Of a stretch of DNA of 64,000 nt, positions 24,495-35,209 are shown in pieces; position 1 is the stretch's first letter; each line of letters begins with the position of its first letter. The notes below the pieces were generated by a model that saw only the letters and a list, made by a program, of their open reading frames with translations, was not told the DNA's origin and made no database searches. The DNA comes from Serpula lacrymans var. lacrymans S7.9 (Eukaryota; Basidiomycota; Agaricomycetes; Boletales; Serpulaceae), in NCBI RefSeq assembly GCF_000218685.1, contig NW_006763297.1, positions 958,249 to 1,022,248 on the forward strand, read 5' to 3'. Both the position numbers and the translations under genes were made by a program.

Positions 24495-25448
24495 TGGGGA
24501 CCTTTACTTTCAGATTTTGAAGGATGAGCTGCTAAACACCCTACAGTATTATGGTTTCAATCCTCCTGACATCATCTTTCAGCAAGACAATGACCCCAAG
24601 CATACCTGCAAAAAGGTCAAGGAGTGGCTATATGATCAAGGATTTAGAACTATGGTGTGGCCTGTAATAAAACTAAGTGAAACTCAGCCGCTGCCCTATA
24701 GAAACGACTTTATTATCTACCTATGTGAAACTACAATAGATGTTAGTTTAAGGTGATCTCTAATAAATGTAATATAACATACCTCAGCCGCTGCCCGAGA
24801 GGCTATAGAAACGACTGAGGTATTCCTATACTAAACCCCCTACTACTTATAGTTGGAGGTGCTACTCGCTACAGTATAATGACTCCTAGGAGAACAATGG
24901 TTACTCCATGGAGTGGTGGCTATGCTCCATGGAGAACAATGGCTGCTTTGGCAGAGACTGGGTTTATCCGGTTTTGTCAGCCTGCACAGTCTCCTAACCT
25001 TAATTATATTAAATATAGGTGGGGTTGTCTCAAGAGGAGGCTTGCAGAGTATGAACACCCTCCTAATGGGATGGAGGAGTTGTGGGAAAGGATTCAAGTA
25101 GAGTGGGAGAAGATAGCAGTTGCAGAGTGTTGCAACTTAATTGAAAGCATACCTAGAAGGATTCAAGTAGTGCTCAAGGCAAAAATAGGCTATACCAAGT
25201 ACTGATATTCCCTAGATATCTCCTTTGATACCAAAAGTGAAAAATTTGTTTCAATAGTATTGCTGTTTTGAAATGGACATATCTCCACAACCACTGGGCC
25301 AAATCACATAACCTAGAAACCATTTTGTAGCCAAGACCAAGTACTTTTGTCAACCCCACCAAAGTCAAGCAACATTCCCATGCCTGTTAGTGGTGTGCTT
25401 CGCACACCATGTTTAGGCCAAATATTGCAACAGTTTTTGGAGTCACTG
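24495..25448 (+). mobile_element. Tc1/mariner element, 5'-truncated and split by LTR3
   Basis: Transposase C-terminal half. The part 24497-24659 gives 'YYGFNPPDIIFQQDNDPKHT' (second catalytic Asp and the DNDPKH box), then 'GFRTMVWP'. LTR3 is inserted at 24665-24979. The reading resumes at 24980 with 'AQSPNLNYIKYRWGCLK' and runs to a stop at 25205. In active members the third block is SPDLNPIE; here it is SPNLNYIK, so the third catalytic Asp is lost. A Tc1-like right inverted terminus, CAGTTTTTGGAGTCACTG, ends at 25448 and is followed by TA, the expected target site. The 5' half is missing upstream, where LTR3 copy 1 abuts. Inactive relic. Confidence 0.85.
24665..24979 (-). mobile_element. LTR3 solo LTR, copy 2, inserted in mariner
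   Basis: Full-length 315-nt copy in reverse orientation, flanked by a perfect 5-bp target duplication GCCTG (24660-24664 and 24980-24984). The terminal sequences are TGACAAAACC and TTTTATTA, i.e. TG..TA rather than TG..CA. Removing it restores the mariner frame across 'MVWP|AQSP'. Confidence 0.9.
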
Positions 25449-25789
25449 TATAATTTGTTTATGATACACAGCAGCAAAATATATCGTGAATTTGGGGAGA
25501 AAAATGATTCACGATAAGTTTGACCAATCTGCATGACATACATCACAATGAGAATAATCAAGATATTTATCAAGATTTTGTTATAATACATAATTTTTGG
25601 ACTCTTAAACTTCCAGTCTCTAATTCAACCTTCTTTCTCTTTGTGCCATGTGACACTTTCCTTTTGAATCAAACTTCACTTAGACTTTTATGCTCTTACA
25701 CTGTGCAGCTTCTTTTTATTGTTCATTATATTTCTCTCATATGCATGCAGTGGAGCTAGTTACAAGGGCTGCACCCTATGACACCATCA
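25449..25789. other. Spacer, no feature recognised
   Basis: AT-rich sequence between the mariner terminus and the MITE. Short frames only. Confidence 0.5.
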
Positions 25790-26067
25790 CACAGCAAACA
25801 TAACCAACTTTTGTCATACTCATAATTGATGGAAAAGTCTGAAAGTAGCTGAAATATTTGATTGCATTTTGGACCTACAAAATGATGTCTTTTTGTTGAC
25901 ATATTCCCATAAATACTATATTTTTGTGTGAATATGTAGAAATATGTTAACAAAAATACATTATTCTGATGAAGTCTTGTAGGTCCAAAATGCAATTAAA
26001 CATTTTAACTACTTTCAGACTTTTTCATTGATTTTGGGTGTGACAAAAGTTGGCTATGCTTGCTGTG
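25790..26067. mobile_element. 278-nt MITE with long inverted arms
   Basis: Starts CACAGCAAACATAACCAACT and ends with the inverted counterpart (AGTTGGCTATGCTTGCTGTG). The arms are similar for about 110 nt and include 'TTGCATTTTGGACCTACAA'. A 3-bp repeat TCA flanks both ends (25787-25789, 26068-26070). CAC ends with a 3-bp duplication would fit a CACTA-type origin, but 3 bp can match by chance. Confidence 0.7.
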
Positions 26068-26116
26068 TCAGCTACTGCACTGTCAATGATAAAAACTATT
26101 TACTAGAAAGTATCAA

Positions 26117-26306
26117 CTGTGTTGATACTGATATTGTTTTTGCTTTACCCTTTTTTTTACTGCATCTTCCCATGTCATTATGATTTTCTTGCTCTCTTTC
26201 TGCTATTACACTTTATTTTATGGCTGTACAAACCTGTGACATTATTTACACAGCATTTGTTGTTCTATCTCTTTCTTTTCCTTGTTTTGATGGCCTTATC
26301 CTGTAC
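26117..26306 (+). mobile_element. LTR4 fragment (copy 5)
   Basis: About 190 nt matches LTR4 just downstream of its ORF ('tgttgatactgatattg...', 'catcttcccatg', 'ttgttctatctctttc', 'cttatcctgtac'). It is cut at 26306 by the TIR-A element arm. Confidence 0.75.
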
Positions 26307-29300
26307 TCACAATCAAAGCTGCAGTCCAATGATGAACATGTCACATGTGACATAATTCCTTGTGTGACTATTTTCCTGAAATTTGATTGAATCCTGCCAG
26401 CTGAGTTGTTCCAAATCTTATCTAAATGTTTGTTGTCATTACACCATCATCATGGTGCCCAATGAAAAGTCACAAATGTAAATATTTAGAAATACCTTGA
26501 AATATATAGAAATTGATGAAATTATCTGTAAAAATCATCAAAGATTAGAAACATTTGAATAAGCCTAAATCTCAAAGTATTTTAAGATTTGTCTTGTAGA
26601 AATTGGACAAACCACATTTTTGAAAAAAGAGAAAAATTGGAAATTTAAAACATCCAGATATTTGGTGTTATCTGTAAAATTCCGGTTGGATCTTCAACCA
26701 CTCAAAATAACATTAAAAAAACAACAAAAATATTGAATTATCTGTAAGCTATAAAAACATGTAGGTATCACTACAAAATGTGAAATGAGAGCTACAAAGT
26801 ACTGCAAAAAAACTCAGAAATAATGCCTGAAAATGTAACACCAGGAATTTCTTCAATCCACCATAGAATCTGCTTGTTTCTAGATGTCAGTAAACAAAAT
26901 GTAGATACTAAATCAATACATGCACCTTTTATTCTGACCTCTCTGTATAAACCTGGAATAAAATCAGGACAATATTAGGCTAGGAACTAAGCATGAGCCT
27001 TCCATAAAAGAAATTGCTAATATCCTTATCATGGACCCTTGTGAATTCTACAGGCTTGCAGATGGATGTGACAAGTACGTATCCTTCTGTGCGTGTTATT
27101 TGAATTTTCAATAACTTCCTTCAGCTATCTGGTCAAACTTTGCAATCTCGCTGTTAATTGTCATCTGATTTCGCAACTAACCTACAATCAAATGAGATTT
27201 TCTCCTACCTTGCTAGGCATGAAACAAACGTGTTGTAAAAACTCGGAAAAAGAGAAGGGTGTTGGTGTTGCAGAGTGGGATAAAAATGATTGGGAACTCT
27301 TATACAATCTACAAAAACCTGGAGAAATTATTATCACTGATGACACAAATGCCTACCAACTTTTTGGGGACTCGATCTTCACAGCACCGCAGGAGGATTT
27401 ATTGGAAGGTAAGAGTCCACCATGCCTGAGAATAGCACCCATTTAAATCCGAAAGCAAAGAATTCTACATTGATCTAGGCTCCAAGCACCTTAGTGCAAC
27501 GATCTGTGAAGAGTACAAGACCACCTCTGAAATTAAGAACTCTAAAATTGCTACTGACGTCCGTAGCCTTATACTGGAAAGGTTACCCTTGTTCCTTCAC
27601 GTGCATACTTACACTCGCACACGCATCTCCCTCGGATGGCTCAACAATGACAAGAATTTCCTAGTTAAAATATTTGGAAAATTGACAGTAGCCAAAGGCC
27701 TCAATTTTGGTGAAGTACGGCTGACAAGAACTCAAGATGCTTCGGCTGCGGCGCAGCGACGCGGTTATGGTCCTATCAAGCTATGGCTTTCTGGTAATTC
27801 CCAAGTGGATATGTATGAGTATGTATTGGGCCAGCTAGGGTTCGTATTCTTATCTAATGATTATTAACAGGGTCTCCACCTCACTGTGCCCATTGTTATT
27901 TGATTCAGCGAAGGTTAACAATGTTTTTCTTTTCATGACAATCCTTTCTACTGATCTCAGAGCCCTGAAACGTTGTGGATACAATGATGAGCAAGCAATT
28001 ACTACCCTTGGTTGAACTGATATGAATTGGATCATATATAAAGTTGACAAGATTTTAAGGCAGCAGCAGGCCGATCAACAGGCAGTTAAACATGCCTTGA
28101 AAATCAAGGCCGAGAATACAGCTCTAATTTCCACGCCAAATACCACACCTGGTGCGAAGGATAGGCCTGCCACTGAAATCACATCCCCACCACCTTCAGT
28201 TCCACAGCGGCCTGGCATACCAGGAAAACTTTTGATGCACAAACCCACAACAGCTCCTGCACCAACACCAAATCCTCCACATGTTGATTCTGCATCCGAA
28301 GATCAACTTACAAAACAACCTGATAAGCCAGGACTTTGACCAGCATCAACAATGATAGGCTCCTTACAAAGCTGGAAGCAAAAAATCACCGGATATCCCC
28401 ATCAAGAAGATTTGGCTGGTGGCCCATCATTAGATTCTCAGGTTTTGGCCTCAGGTTATCCTAAAATGTCTACAACACGTCCTCCTGGCCCAGCCAATGG
28501 TAGAAGCCCCATGGTGACACCTCTAACCAATATTCCTAAATTCTAATCATATCTTTGTAGAAAACAAACAAACCTATTTTCTGTACACCACCAATTTGTT
28601 CCAATACTGCATGAATTGTCACTGGTGTCATTAAGCTGGATTGTTTGCACACTCTTTGGTAGCACAGAAATTCCTGTAAAAATTTATTAGAAATAAGTGC
28701 TAGGGGGATTAAAAGTTGACATTGGTGTGAAAGCCTTTGTTGGCACTATTCATTTGCTAGGTGCTTTCAGTGGTGGGGGAATAATTGGTACCAGTGGTGT
28801 ATGTGGACACCTTACCACAGCTGCTTGTGGTTTGGTAATTGGGAACTATCAAAGCTGGGATGAGGGAGTCAATGTGAAGATTTGAGGTGATGGTAGAACC
28901 ATTGGTGGTATATATGATAGTATACTGGTATGATGACGCATATAGCTAATGATTACTATATTAATCCACACTTATTGTGACTGATTTTTGCTAAGTCCAT
29001 TTTGCTGAATTCATCTTACTGATACTCCAAATATCTGTTTGAGTCTGTGAAAATATGCAAAAAAGCAAAAAAGCGACAATAAATATATTATGTGCAACAC
29101 CAATCTTGATTATGGATCTTATGCAGCATTTCTTACATGCTAATGAGTCACTTGATCATTGATTTCCATGATATGTTGTCATTTGTCTATATATTCACAT
29201 GTATACTCCTATTTTAAGCTTTTTCATATTTCTAGATTGCAAATTTGCACTAGGCACCATGATGATGGTGTAATGACAACAAACATTTAGATAAGATTTG

Positions 29301-29858
29301 GAACAACTCAGCTGGCAGGATTCAATCAAATTTCAGGAAAATAGTCACACAAGGAATTATGTCGCATGTGACATGTTCATCATTGGACTGCAGCTTTGAT
29401 TGTGAATTAAAGCTGCAGTTTAAGGATGAAAACAGGCTGGAAGATAATTAGAGATAATTTCAAAAAAATGCTGTGGATAAGGGCAAAATATAAGGAAGAT
29501 GTGAGTTTGAAATGTTTTATAATAAATGCTTGGGATTAATGATAATGCAATTTAAAGTGGATCCTTGAATAATTGGATAATTTTATTAATATTATCTACA
29601 AAATATTCTCTTTATGTTGCTTGCCTCAAACATGATCATTTTGTAAATATTTTCTATATAATATATGAGACAGTAGTATAATGATTTTACTATGAATTCC
29701 AGACTCAAAGCTGTAAGGACAGGCAAATGATATTATTGATTATATTTTAATATTTTGCTTTATATTTTCCTTAGATATAATTGGTATATTTTTACAAAAA
29801 AATTCACTGTAAGATCACACTGCAAGTCTAGCTATTATAAGTCAATCCTCACAGTGTG
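26307..29858. mobile_element. TIR-A element copy 2, carrying a captured gene fragment
   Basis: The right arm (29275-29858) is the same ~500-nt terminal sequence as in copy 1 and ends 'CTATTATAAGTCAATCCTCACAGTG'-like at 29858. The left side keeps only the inner part of the arm (26307-26470, 'AATCAAAGCTGCAGTCCAATG' style), its outer ~350 nt being absent. The 28670-28940 segment matches the centre of copy 1. Between the arms (about 27200-28550) lies an intron-containing protein-coding fragment unrelated to transposition. This is the layout of a Pack-type non-autonomous element. Bases 26480-27150 are AT-rich and hold nothing recognisable. Confidence 0.7.
27220..28339 (+). pseudogene. Captured fragment of a sacsin/DUF3684-like gene, C-terminal part
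   Basis: Consecutive coding blocks separated by intron-like gaps: 'EWDKNDWELLYNLQKPGEII', 'DDTNAYQLFGDSIFTAPQED' (to ~27408), then 'YIDLGSKHLSATICEEYKTT', 'RSLILERLPLFLHVH', 'KIFGKLTVAKGLNFGEVRL', 'GPIKLWLSGNSQVDMYE' (to 27819), then 'VSTSLCPLLFD' and 'FLFMTILSTDLRALKRCGYN', and 'KVDKILRQQQADQQ' followed by a Pro/Thr-rich tail to 28339. Donors GTAAGA at about 27410 and GTATGT at 27820, with acceptor AACAG before 27871, are still readable. This order matches the C-terminal region of fungal sacsin-like (Nov/DUF3684) proteins as I recall them. The N-terminal ATPase-like part is absent. A frame break before 28022 (an in-frame TGA at about 28015) and lack of a start mark it as non-functional. Confidence 0.6.
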
Positions 29859-29866
29859 TTGCTCCA

Positions 29867-30086
29867 TGACATCATCAGCCACTACATTCATCAACTGTAT
29901 AGTATACATGTACAAATAGTCTGTAGTAGTATATATACCCCAATAGATCAAGGAGACTTCTTAACGAGTCCTTCTGTTGTTTACCCACAACAAACTCGGT
30001 CTTATCTAAGGGGTAATCACTCCCACTCACTTCATTACTGCTTGTTTGAGTTGTGCGCCAGAGTATACAAACTCTTGGTTGTTACA
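29867..30086 (-). mobile_element. LTR2 fragment
   Basis: Reverse-orientation copy of the first ~220 nt of LTR2: it ends 'CTCTTGGTTGTTACA' at 30086, the inverse of TGTAACAACCAAGAG, and contains 'CCATGACATCATCAGCC'. The rest is missing where it meets the TIR-A right end (29858). Confidence 0.75.
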
Positions 30087-30168
30087 TTACCATCAAACAT
30101 CAATAACTCACACTCTCCACCCTCCCCTATCAATGCCATCACCGCTTTGACACTTTCTCTCAATAATT

Positions 30169-30252
30169 GCACACTCATGCACCATAATTGCACACTTATA
30201 CACACTATTTGCACACTTATACACACTATTTGCACACTTATACACACTATTT
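30169..30252. repeat. 21-nt tandem repeat, four units
   Basis: Three identical units of GCACACTTATACACACTATTT plus one diverged unit at the left. It lies inside an open plus frame (29856-30590) and would encode a CTLIHTI heptad repeat, but that frame has no family resemblance and begins inside the LTR2 fragment. Confidence 0.85.
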
Positions 30253-30969
30253 GCAATGATAGTCAGGAGGATGAAAGGGAGATTGAATCCTCACCGCCCC
30301 TTCAGTTACCTTTCTCCACAACAATAGGAGTAGAGCATCAACCTTTTATCAATATATTATCCAAAATTACTCCTTATTTTTGCACTTTTATACATTATCA
30401 TCACCATTCTCCCATGTCACCATCAGCTCAACTGTTACCAATCACTCCTCCCAGTGCCAGCAATTCCACCCCAATCCCAACTCATCTTCACTCAATCCTA
30501 AATGCATACATTGACCACTACAAACATCTAACATGTCCTGGTCTGAAGGGTTTTGTGTTACTAAAGAAGCTCTCATCATCAGAATTGTAGGGGGAGTGCT
30601 ACTTGTCCTCACCCTCTTCTACAGTTTTGTCTTCCCTTGTATTTGCACTTATTGTTGATGAGAATGTGTTGAGGTTATTCACCTCCACAACAGAACAACC
30701 TATCCCTCCAGTGCATCTACATTTGCCAGCAGTACTAAGGTGCTCCACATAATATAGTAATAACCTTTCATCTTAGGTGGGGCAATATTACCTGATGATA
30801 TTACTATCTAGAAGAGGCCAGAGGAGTCTGGCGGAGTGTGCCAGCTAGGCCATGTTAGACGTGATATTATTGTGCCCATCATTGATGGCCCGGCTGGGTG
30901 AGACACTACCCATCCTAGACAACCCAGCTGGGTCAGTACATTACAGGGTGCTCATCTTAGACAACCCGG
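30253..30969. repeat. Retroelement 3' debris with GACAACCCAGCTGGGT palindromes
   Basis: The frame to 30590 is Ser/Pro/His-rich and anonymous. 'gtagggggagtgctac' at about 30587 looks like a polypurine tract next to an LTR edge. From about 30880 to 30969 the palindromic motif (c)acccagctgggt and 'cttagacaaccc' recur and lead straight into LTR4 copy 2. The same motifs occur at 54946-54985 and, inverted, at 38573-38600 near LTR4 copy 3. Confidence 0.45.
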
Positions 30970-32734
30970 TGTCGATGATGAGAACTGCTGTTAGAAAACC
31001 ACACACAAAAACAAACTAACACACAATCCTCCCAGATTCCACGGAACTTGTTTATGGGCTTTGCCTCCTAGAACAGTGGGTACTCTGGTTGTTTGTGAGG
31101 TGGTATGTATAAGGATCCTTCAAAGTAAAACCCAAAGATGTATGGGTGTGGGTTTTGAGGAGGAGGGATAGTTGGAATATAGAAAGATAGGGGCTTAGTG
31201 ACGAGTATAGATGAGCACTACCTTGCTAATAGTAGCACAAGGTAGGTTTGAGAACGACAAGATGACAAGGTGATGAGGTTCCCAGTGATAAGGGATGACA
31301 ATGACTTCAAAAGTGGGAAGTGACAATGACAGCAGTTAACAGTAGTAGCAGTGGGAAGTGTTGTGACCACACTGGATCACAAGCAGCAGAGTAGTGAACT
31401 TGAAATTAGAGAAGAAGTCTGGAATCGAGTTCTTGTTCTTTTACAAGGTAGAATACAGGGGTTTATATAGTAAAAGAAAAGTAGGCTATGCACAGTATAG
31501 CTGTGCAAAAAGAATGAGAAAGAACATGAAGGAAGGAATGTACGCTGACAAATCCTGTGTAGGTAGTACAGGATAAGATTGTCAAAAAAAGGAAGAGAAA
31601 GGGATAGAACAATGAATACTGTGTAAGTAATGTCACAGGTTTGTAAAGCCATAAAGTAAAGTCCAATAGCAAAAAGAGAGCAGGAAAATCATGATGTCAT
31701 GGGAAGATGTAGTAAAAAAAGGGCAAGGCAAAACACTATCAGTATCAACACAGTTCCTTTATTGTCAGTTAGACATTCTAAAAAAATATGTGTCCATAAA
31801 AATGATTCAAAATCAAAAATAATTGCACTGTAAATGAATGTTCTGCTGAAAAAAAGAAACTGGAGCCACCAGTCCACCACCTAGTCCAAATCTAATGGTT
31901 CTATAGCCTTACCAATGGACTGGTTGTGTTGGACCACCTGATCAAACAAGGGAGGGAGAGGAGTAGTTCCAATTTGGAACAAGTGAGTCCCAGGCAGCGT
32001 ATGGTAGGTGTAGCTGTAGCGAAGACGATGGACAAAAGATAAGTGTACCCAAGTGAATGGAACAGCGATGAACATGGGCGATGCAAGGGGATGAACCTTC
32101 TCCAGCTCAAAAACTACCCACCCACGCTCCAACCAGGCAAGACAAGCGACCGATGTTTTGATAGTATATGATGGTAGATCGATGTCATAAAAATGGACCT
32201 GTTGCCCTATTTGAACCGGCCACCGGGGCTTTGCTGATATCAGCAGTGGCACGTGGTAGTCAACGGATCGGCGACGGAAGCGGATAGGAAGTGGTGACAT
32301 CAAAAATGGTGGGGGTGCAAATAAGATGAGGAGGAGGAGGGTGGAGGTGACGGAAAAGTGGATTAGAATGGGGATCCAGAAACGACCATCAGGTGAGAAT
32401 ACAAAGGAGAGGAAGGGGCCCATGGTGGGGCTAGGCAAAGGAAGGGAAGTGAAGGAAACGACAAAAGCGGGGGTGCAATGCAATGTGTAGCCAGTGGCGA
32501 CGCAAAAATTTGCCGAAATGCCGAAATGCGGAAAGTACCGAATGGAAAAGCAAAGGTGAGCGTGACTGGATTGCCTAATAGAGGTGATGCTGATCAGCCA
32601 CAAGTTCAAAAAAGGCAATATTAATTACTATTCCACGTGGCATTGTGCCTGTGTGGCGCAAAGGCAAGTCTTTTTGAATATTCACTTTGTTATTGACACC
32701 TGTCCATGCTACCAATCAACTTTGGTGCATAACA
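30970..32734 (-). mobile_element. LTR4, copy 2 (full length, 1765 nt)
   Basis: The only copy with both ends: TGTCGATGATGAG at 30970 and GGTGCATAACA at 32734 (TGTCA/TGACA type ends). It contains the intact 180-codon ORF on the minus strand and the TATA-like box. It lacks the ~50-nt segment around 'ctcctgatgcacaaactg' present in copies 1 and 4. No 5-bp duplication is seen (left flank CCCGG, right flank GCGTC). It is almost identical to copy 3 over the shared part but in opposite orientation. Confidence 0.75.
31881..32423 (-). CDS. ORF inside LTR4: 180-residue putative membrane protein, copy 2
   Basis: Start ATG at 32423, stop ending at 31881, exactly the same length as copies 1 and 3. The protein is identical to copy 3. 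Hydrophobic segment at residues ~17-38, basic patch after it, C-terminus EPLDLD. Full description under copy 1. Confidence 0.55.
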   Translation of the reverse strand: MGPFLSFVFSPDGRFWIPILIHFSVTSTLLLLILFAPPPFLMSPLPIRFRRRSVDYHVPLLISAKPRWPVQIGQQVHFYDIDLPSYTIKTSVACLAWLERGWVVFELEKVHPLASPMFIAVPFTWVHLSFVHRLRYSYTYHTLPGTHLFQIGTTPLPPLFDQVVQHNQSIGKAIEPLDLD

Positions 32735-33435
32735 GCGTCCCAAATACTTACATGTTCACGCCATATGACATGGTCATATTCACATCACCATCATCTACTG
32801 CAAGGTGCCCTCTTGATGTGCACATTGACATCTTTTTTAGGACTATATTCGGAGCTAAATGTTAAATTTTCACAGGCGAAGAATCAACATCAATACTTGT
32901 TATTTCCATGCAATAAGAGTAACACTCACTGGGTGCTGATGATTGTTGATGTAGAGAATCGCACTATCGTAGGATTCAATAGCTTAAAGTTCTTAACAAA
33001 GAAGGACATTGTGGTATGTGGCATTCCCATGTGTCAATTTTGCCCTGACATTTTTTCTTAGCAAGTGGAGAAATATGTGTTGACTGTTATCAAGAATACA
33101 ACTCCTGATGCTCCCACTTCCAGGTTTTGCCATATCTTGAAGGTAAGTGCCCTGGTGATATCATTGTTTCAATGGCAACAGTAACACAATTTCAGTCAAA
33201 TTTTGAAGAGCAAGACAACAGGTCTGATTGTTGTCCATATATTTGCATATTTGCAGGAATATTTGCAGGCGGACTCCCAGAAAGCCTCATCACCTCCCGC
33301 TTAGTGCGAACATTCCGGAAGGTTCTCGCAGTGGACATTGTGCAAGGCAATTTGGAAAAATCCCTGTCCTTCCTCCATAATTATGCATCAGCACATAATT
33401 ATAGGGCGAATGGGGTCCCAGTGCCACTACATTGA
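32735..33435 (+). pseudogene. Ulp1/C48-type cysteine protease fragment
   Basis: Begins directly at the LTR4 edge. Coding blocks: 'YDMVIFTSPSSTARCPLDVH', then after a gap 'NTHWVLMIVDVENRTIVGFN' (catalytic-His HW motif of C48 proteases), 'EKYVLTVIKN...SRFCHILK' with a GT..AG intron (33143-33194), then 'NFEEQDNRSDCCPYICIFAG', which fits the Q-x-N-x-x-D-C active-site box, and 'SLITSRLVRTFRKVLAVDI' to a stop at 33435. The usual Gly after the catalytic Cys is Cys here. Ulp1-like proteases occur in several fungal DNA transposons (KDZ and CACTA groups). Stops after 'FGAKC' and 'CPDIFS' make it non-functional. What transposon it belonged to is not visible. Confidence 0.6.
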
Positions 33436-34223
33436 TAGGCATTTGTTCACAAATAGTATGTACATAATAACATCACAAATATAGTGCATCCATGATATGT
33501 CTGATCTACTGTCCCAATATGCAAGGGTGGGACAGACAACATTTAGAAGACAACAACTTTTATCTGCAACTTCTCCACAGCCAGGGAAGTAAGTGATGGT
33601 GCTGCCTTACCAATATGCGACCAGGACAGTTGGTAGGATCCATATATGTTCATATACATTTTTTGTTGTCCAATTTCTGATTTCTTCTCGACAGTTTATC
33701 GTCTTGGTTCCTCTTGACATATTCCGCTTGATCTTTTCATTTCTTCAGGAAAGCACACCCTCCATGAAAACTTGGCTTCTGAAGAAAACAACCAATTCTC
33801 TTGGGTACAATGTACACCACAATGTCCAACCATACATGGCGGTGTGAAAAGCATGGGGCGCAGCCATCTGCAGTATGCTGGGTGATAAGAGTGACTGCCT
33901 GAAATGGTGGGACACCAGGCTCTAATTTGTTGATCTCAAAATTTCAGCAACGCACCAACCATGGTTGATATATTATGCATTTGCTGGCGTTTTTGACAAC
34001 ACAATCATATGGCCAGACTTGGTTGCATAAGCTCCACTGCGACTGCCACCCCTCGTGTATAGTGTATTTGTCATTTGTACGTGACCGGCAACATCCTGTG
34101 GCATTCAAACTGTGAGTGAAATGTAGAAGCACAGCCACAGCACCGCAAGCCATGATAATCATGATCATAATACAACAATAACACTGTATCTTAGTGCTGT
34201 GTCTGGTTGTACAGCACAGACTA
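33436..34223. other. Unassigned TE-derived sequence
   Basis: A minus frame 34168-33944 ('YTIHEGWQSQWSLCNQVWPY', 'YQPWLVRC') reads like a real protein fragment with a Cys/Trp-rich composition, but I cannot name it. A plus frame at 33593-33847 is anonymous. Likely continuation of the C48-containing relic. Confidence 0.35.
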
Positions 34224-34544
34224 TGTTAGTTTTGGTGATTCTGCACCTTTGTGCTACCTCTATATTTTCATTTCTTTCTCTATCTATTCCTCTACCATTC
34301 AGTATTGATTGTGTTCTCTATTATTTTGCCTTTATGGCTAATTTGTTTACCTTTGTTTACAAAACTTCGGACAGTACTGCAGAGTCTAATGCTTCCTATT
34401 CACTAGTTACTCACATTAGACTCTAGGTACTGTATACCTGTCATACTCTCTAATAATCAAGTTACTCACATTGGACTCTAGTTTCCAGTCCCTGATAGCT
34501 CTCAGCAAGTGGTTAGACACTTCCTTTAAGCTTTGTTCTTAATA
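34224..34544 (+). mobile_element. LTR1 solo LTR, copy A
   Basis: Full-length 321-nt member beginning TGTTAGTTTTGGTGATTC and ending GCTTTGTTCTTAATA. It carries two copies of 'agttactcacattRgactctag' separated by ~33 nt. It lies next to Gypsy coding sequence; no clean 5-bp duplication is visible. Confidence 0.85.
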
Positions 34545-34640
34545 AAGTGTTGGTGCAAAGGATACTGCATGCTTCAGAGCATCAAATGCTTCTTGTCTGG
34601 GTTTATCCCATTGAAATTCAGCTCCTTTGTGATACAATTT
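34545..34640 (-). pseudogene. Ty3/Gypsy RT-RNase H fragment
   Basis: Minus frame 'FQWDKPRQEAFDALKHAVSF' followed by 'APTL' matches the junction between reverse transcriptase and RNase H of Gypsy polyproteins. Only ~30 codons remain, cut by LTR1 copy A. Confidence 0.75.
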
Positions 34641-34989
34641 TCCGTTATGAGGCAAGTGAGTAATTAGATCAAAATAATATGTGTGTGTAGTAGTGACAGT
34701 ACATCTGATGTTAGGACATAACAAATAATGGGGATTTGTTGTTGAATAAAATGAAAGAGGTGTTTTGAGCTTTTTATCAGGTATTAGCTACCAATATTTC
34801 GGAAACCTAGAAATTGATATTATTCACATTATTTTGTATACTAGTATACCAAATCCAGAAGAGAAAACTTGGAATAAATTAGTCAGAGCTTGGTTTACTC
34901 TGTAATCAGCTTTGTTTGCCTGTTTTGTACTTGATGCTGCCCAATTCTGGTTGGAGGACTAGTTTTTGGGTCTCCTCCATCACATGCAT

Positions 34990-35202
34990 ATTATTCTACT
35001 CCAAATTTGGAATAGCCAAGAATCTTGTAACAGAAGTTCTGATTGTTTTTGCATCATTAAAGTAAGGTAAAACTTGATGATATGAGTTTTTTGGCACAAA
35101 GGCTGGCCAGACTGTAAAGCCACCCCAAAATGGGTAGCTTTCAAGCACAATTTTCTCTTTTTTTGCAACATCAAGAAAAACTTCTGCTAGGTCTGTCCAC
35201 AC
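34990..35202 (-). pseudogene. Unknown coding fragment, probable single exon
   Basis: The minus frame gives 'WTDLAEVFLDVAKKEKIVLE', 'YPFWGGFTVWPAFVPKNSYH' and 'DAKTIRTSVTRFLAIPNLE' and then a stop. An acceptor-like 'cag' precedes it at about 35203. Amino-acid composition and lack of stops suggest true former coding sequence. I do not recognise the family; no neighbouring exon was found. Confidence 0.35.
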
Positions 35203-35209
35203 CTGCCAG

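Noticed and set aside
29856..30590. 244-codon open frame with CTLIHTI repeats as a real gene
   Set aside because: It starts inside a reverse LTR2 fragment, has no family resemblance, and its only structure comes from a 21-nt tandem repeat.
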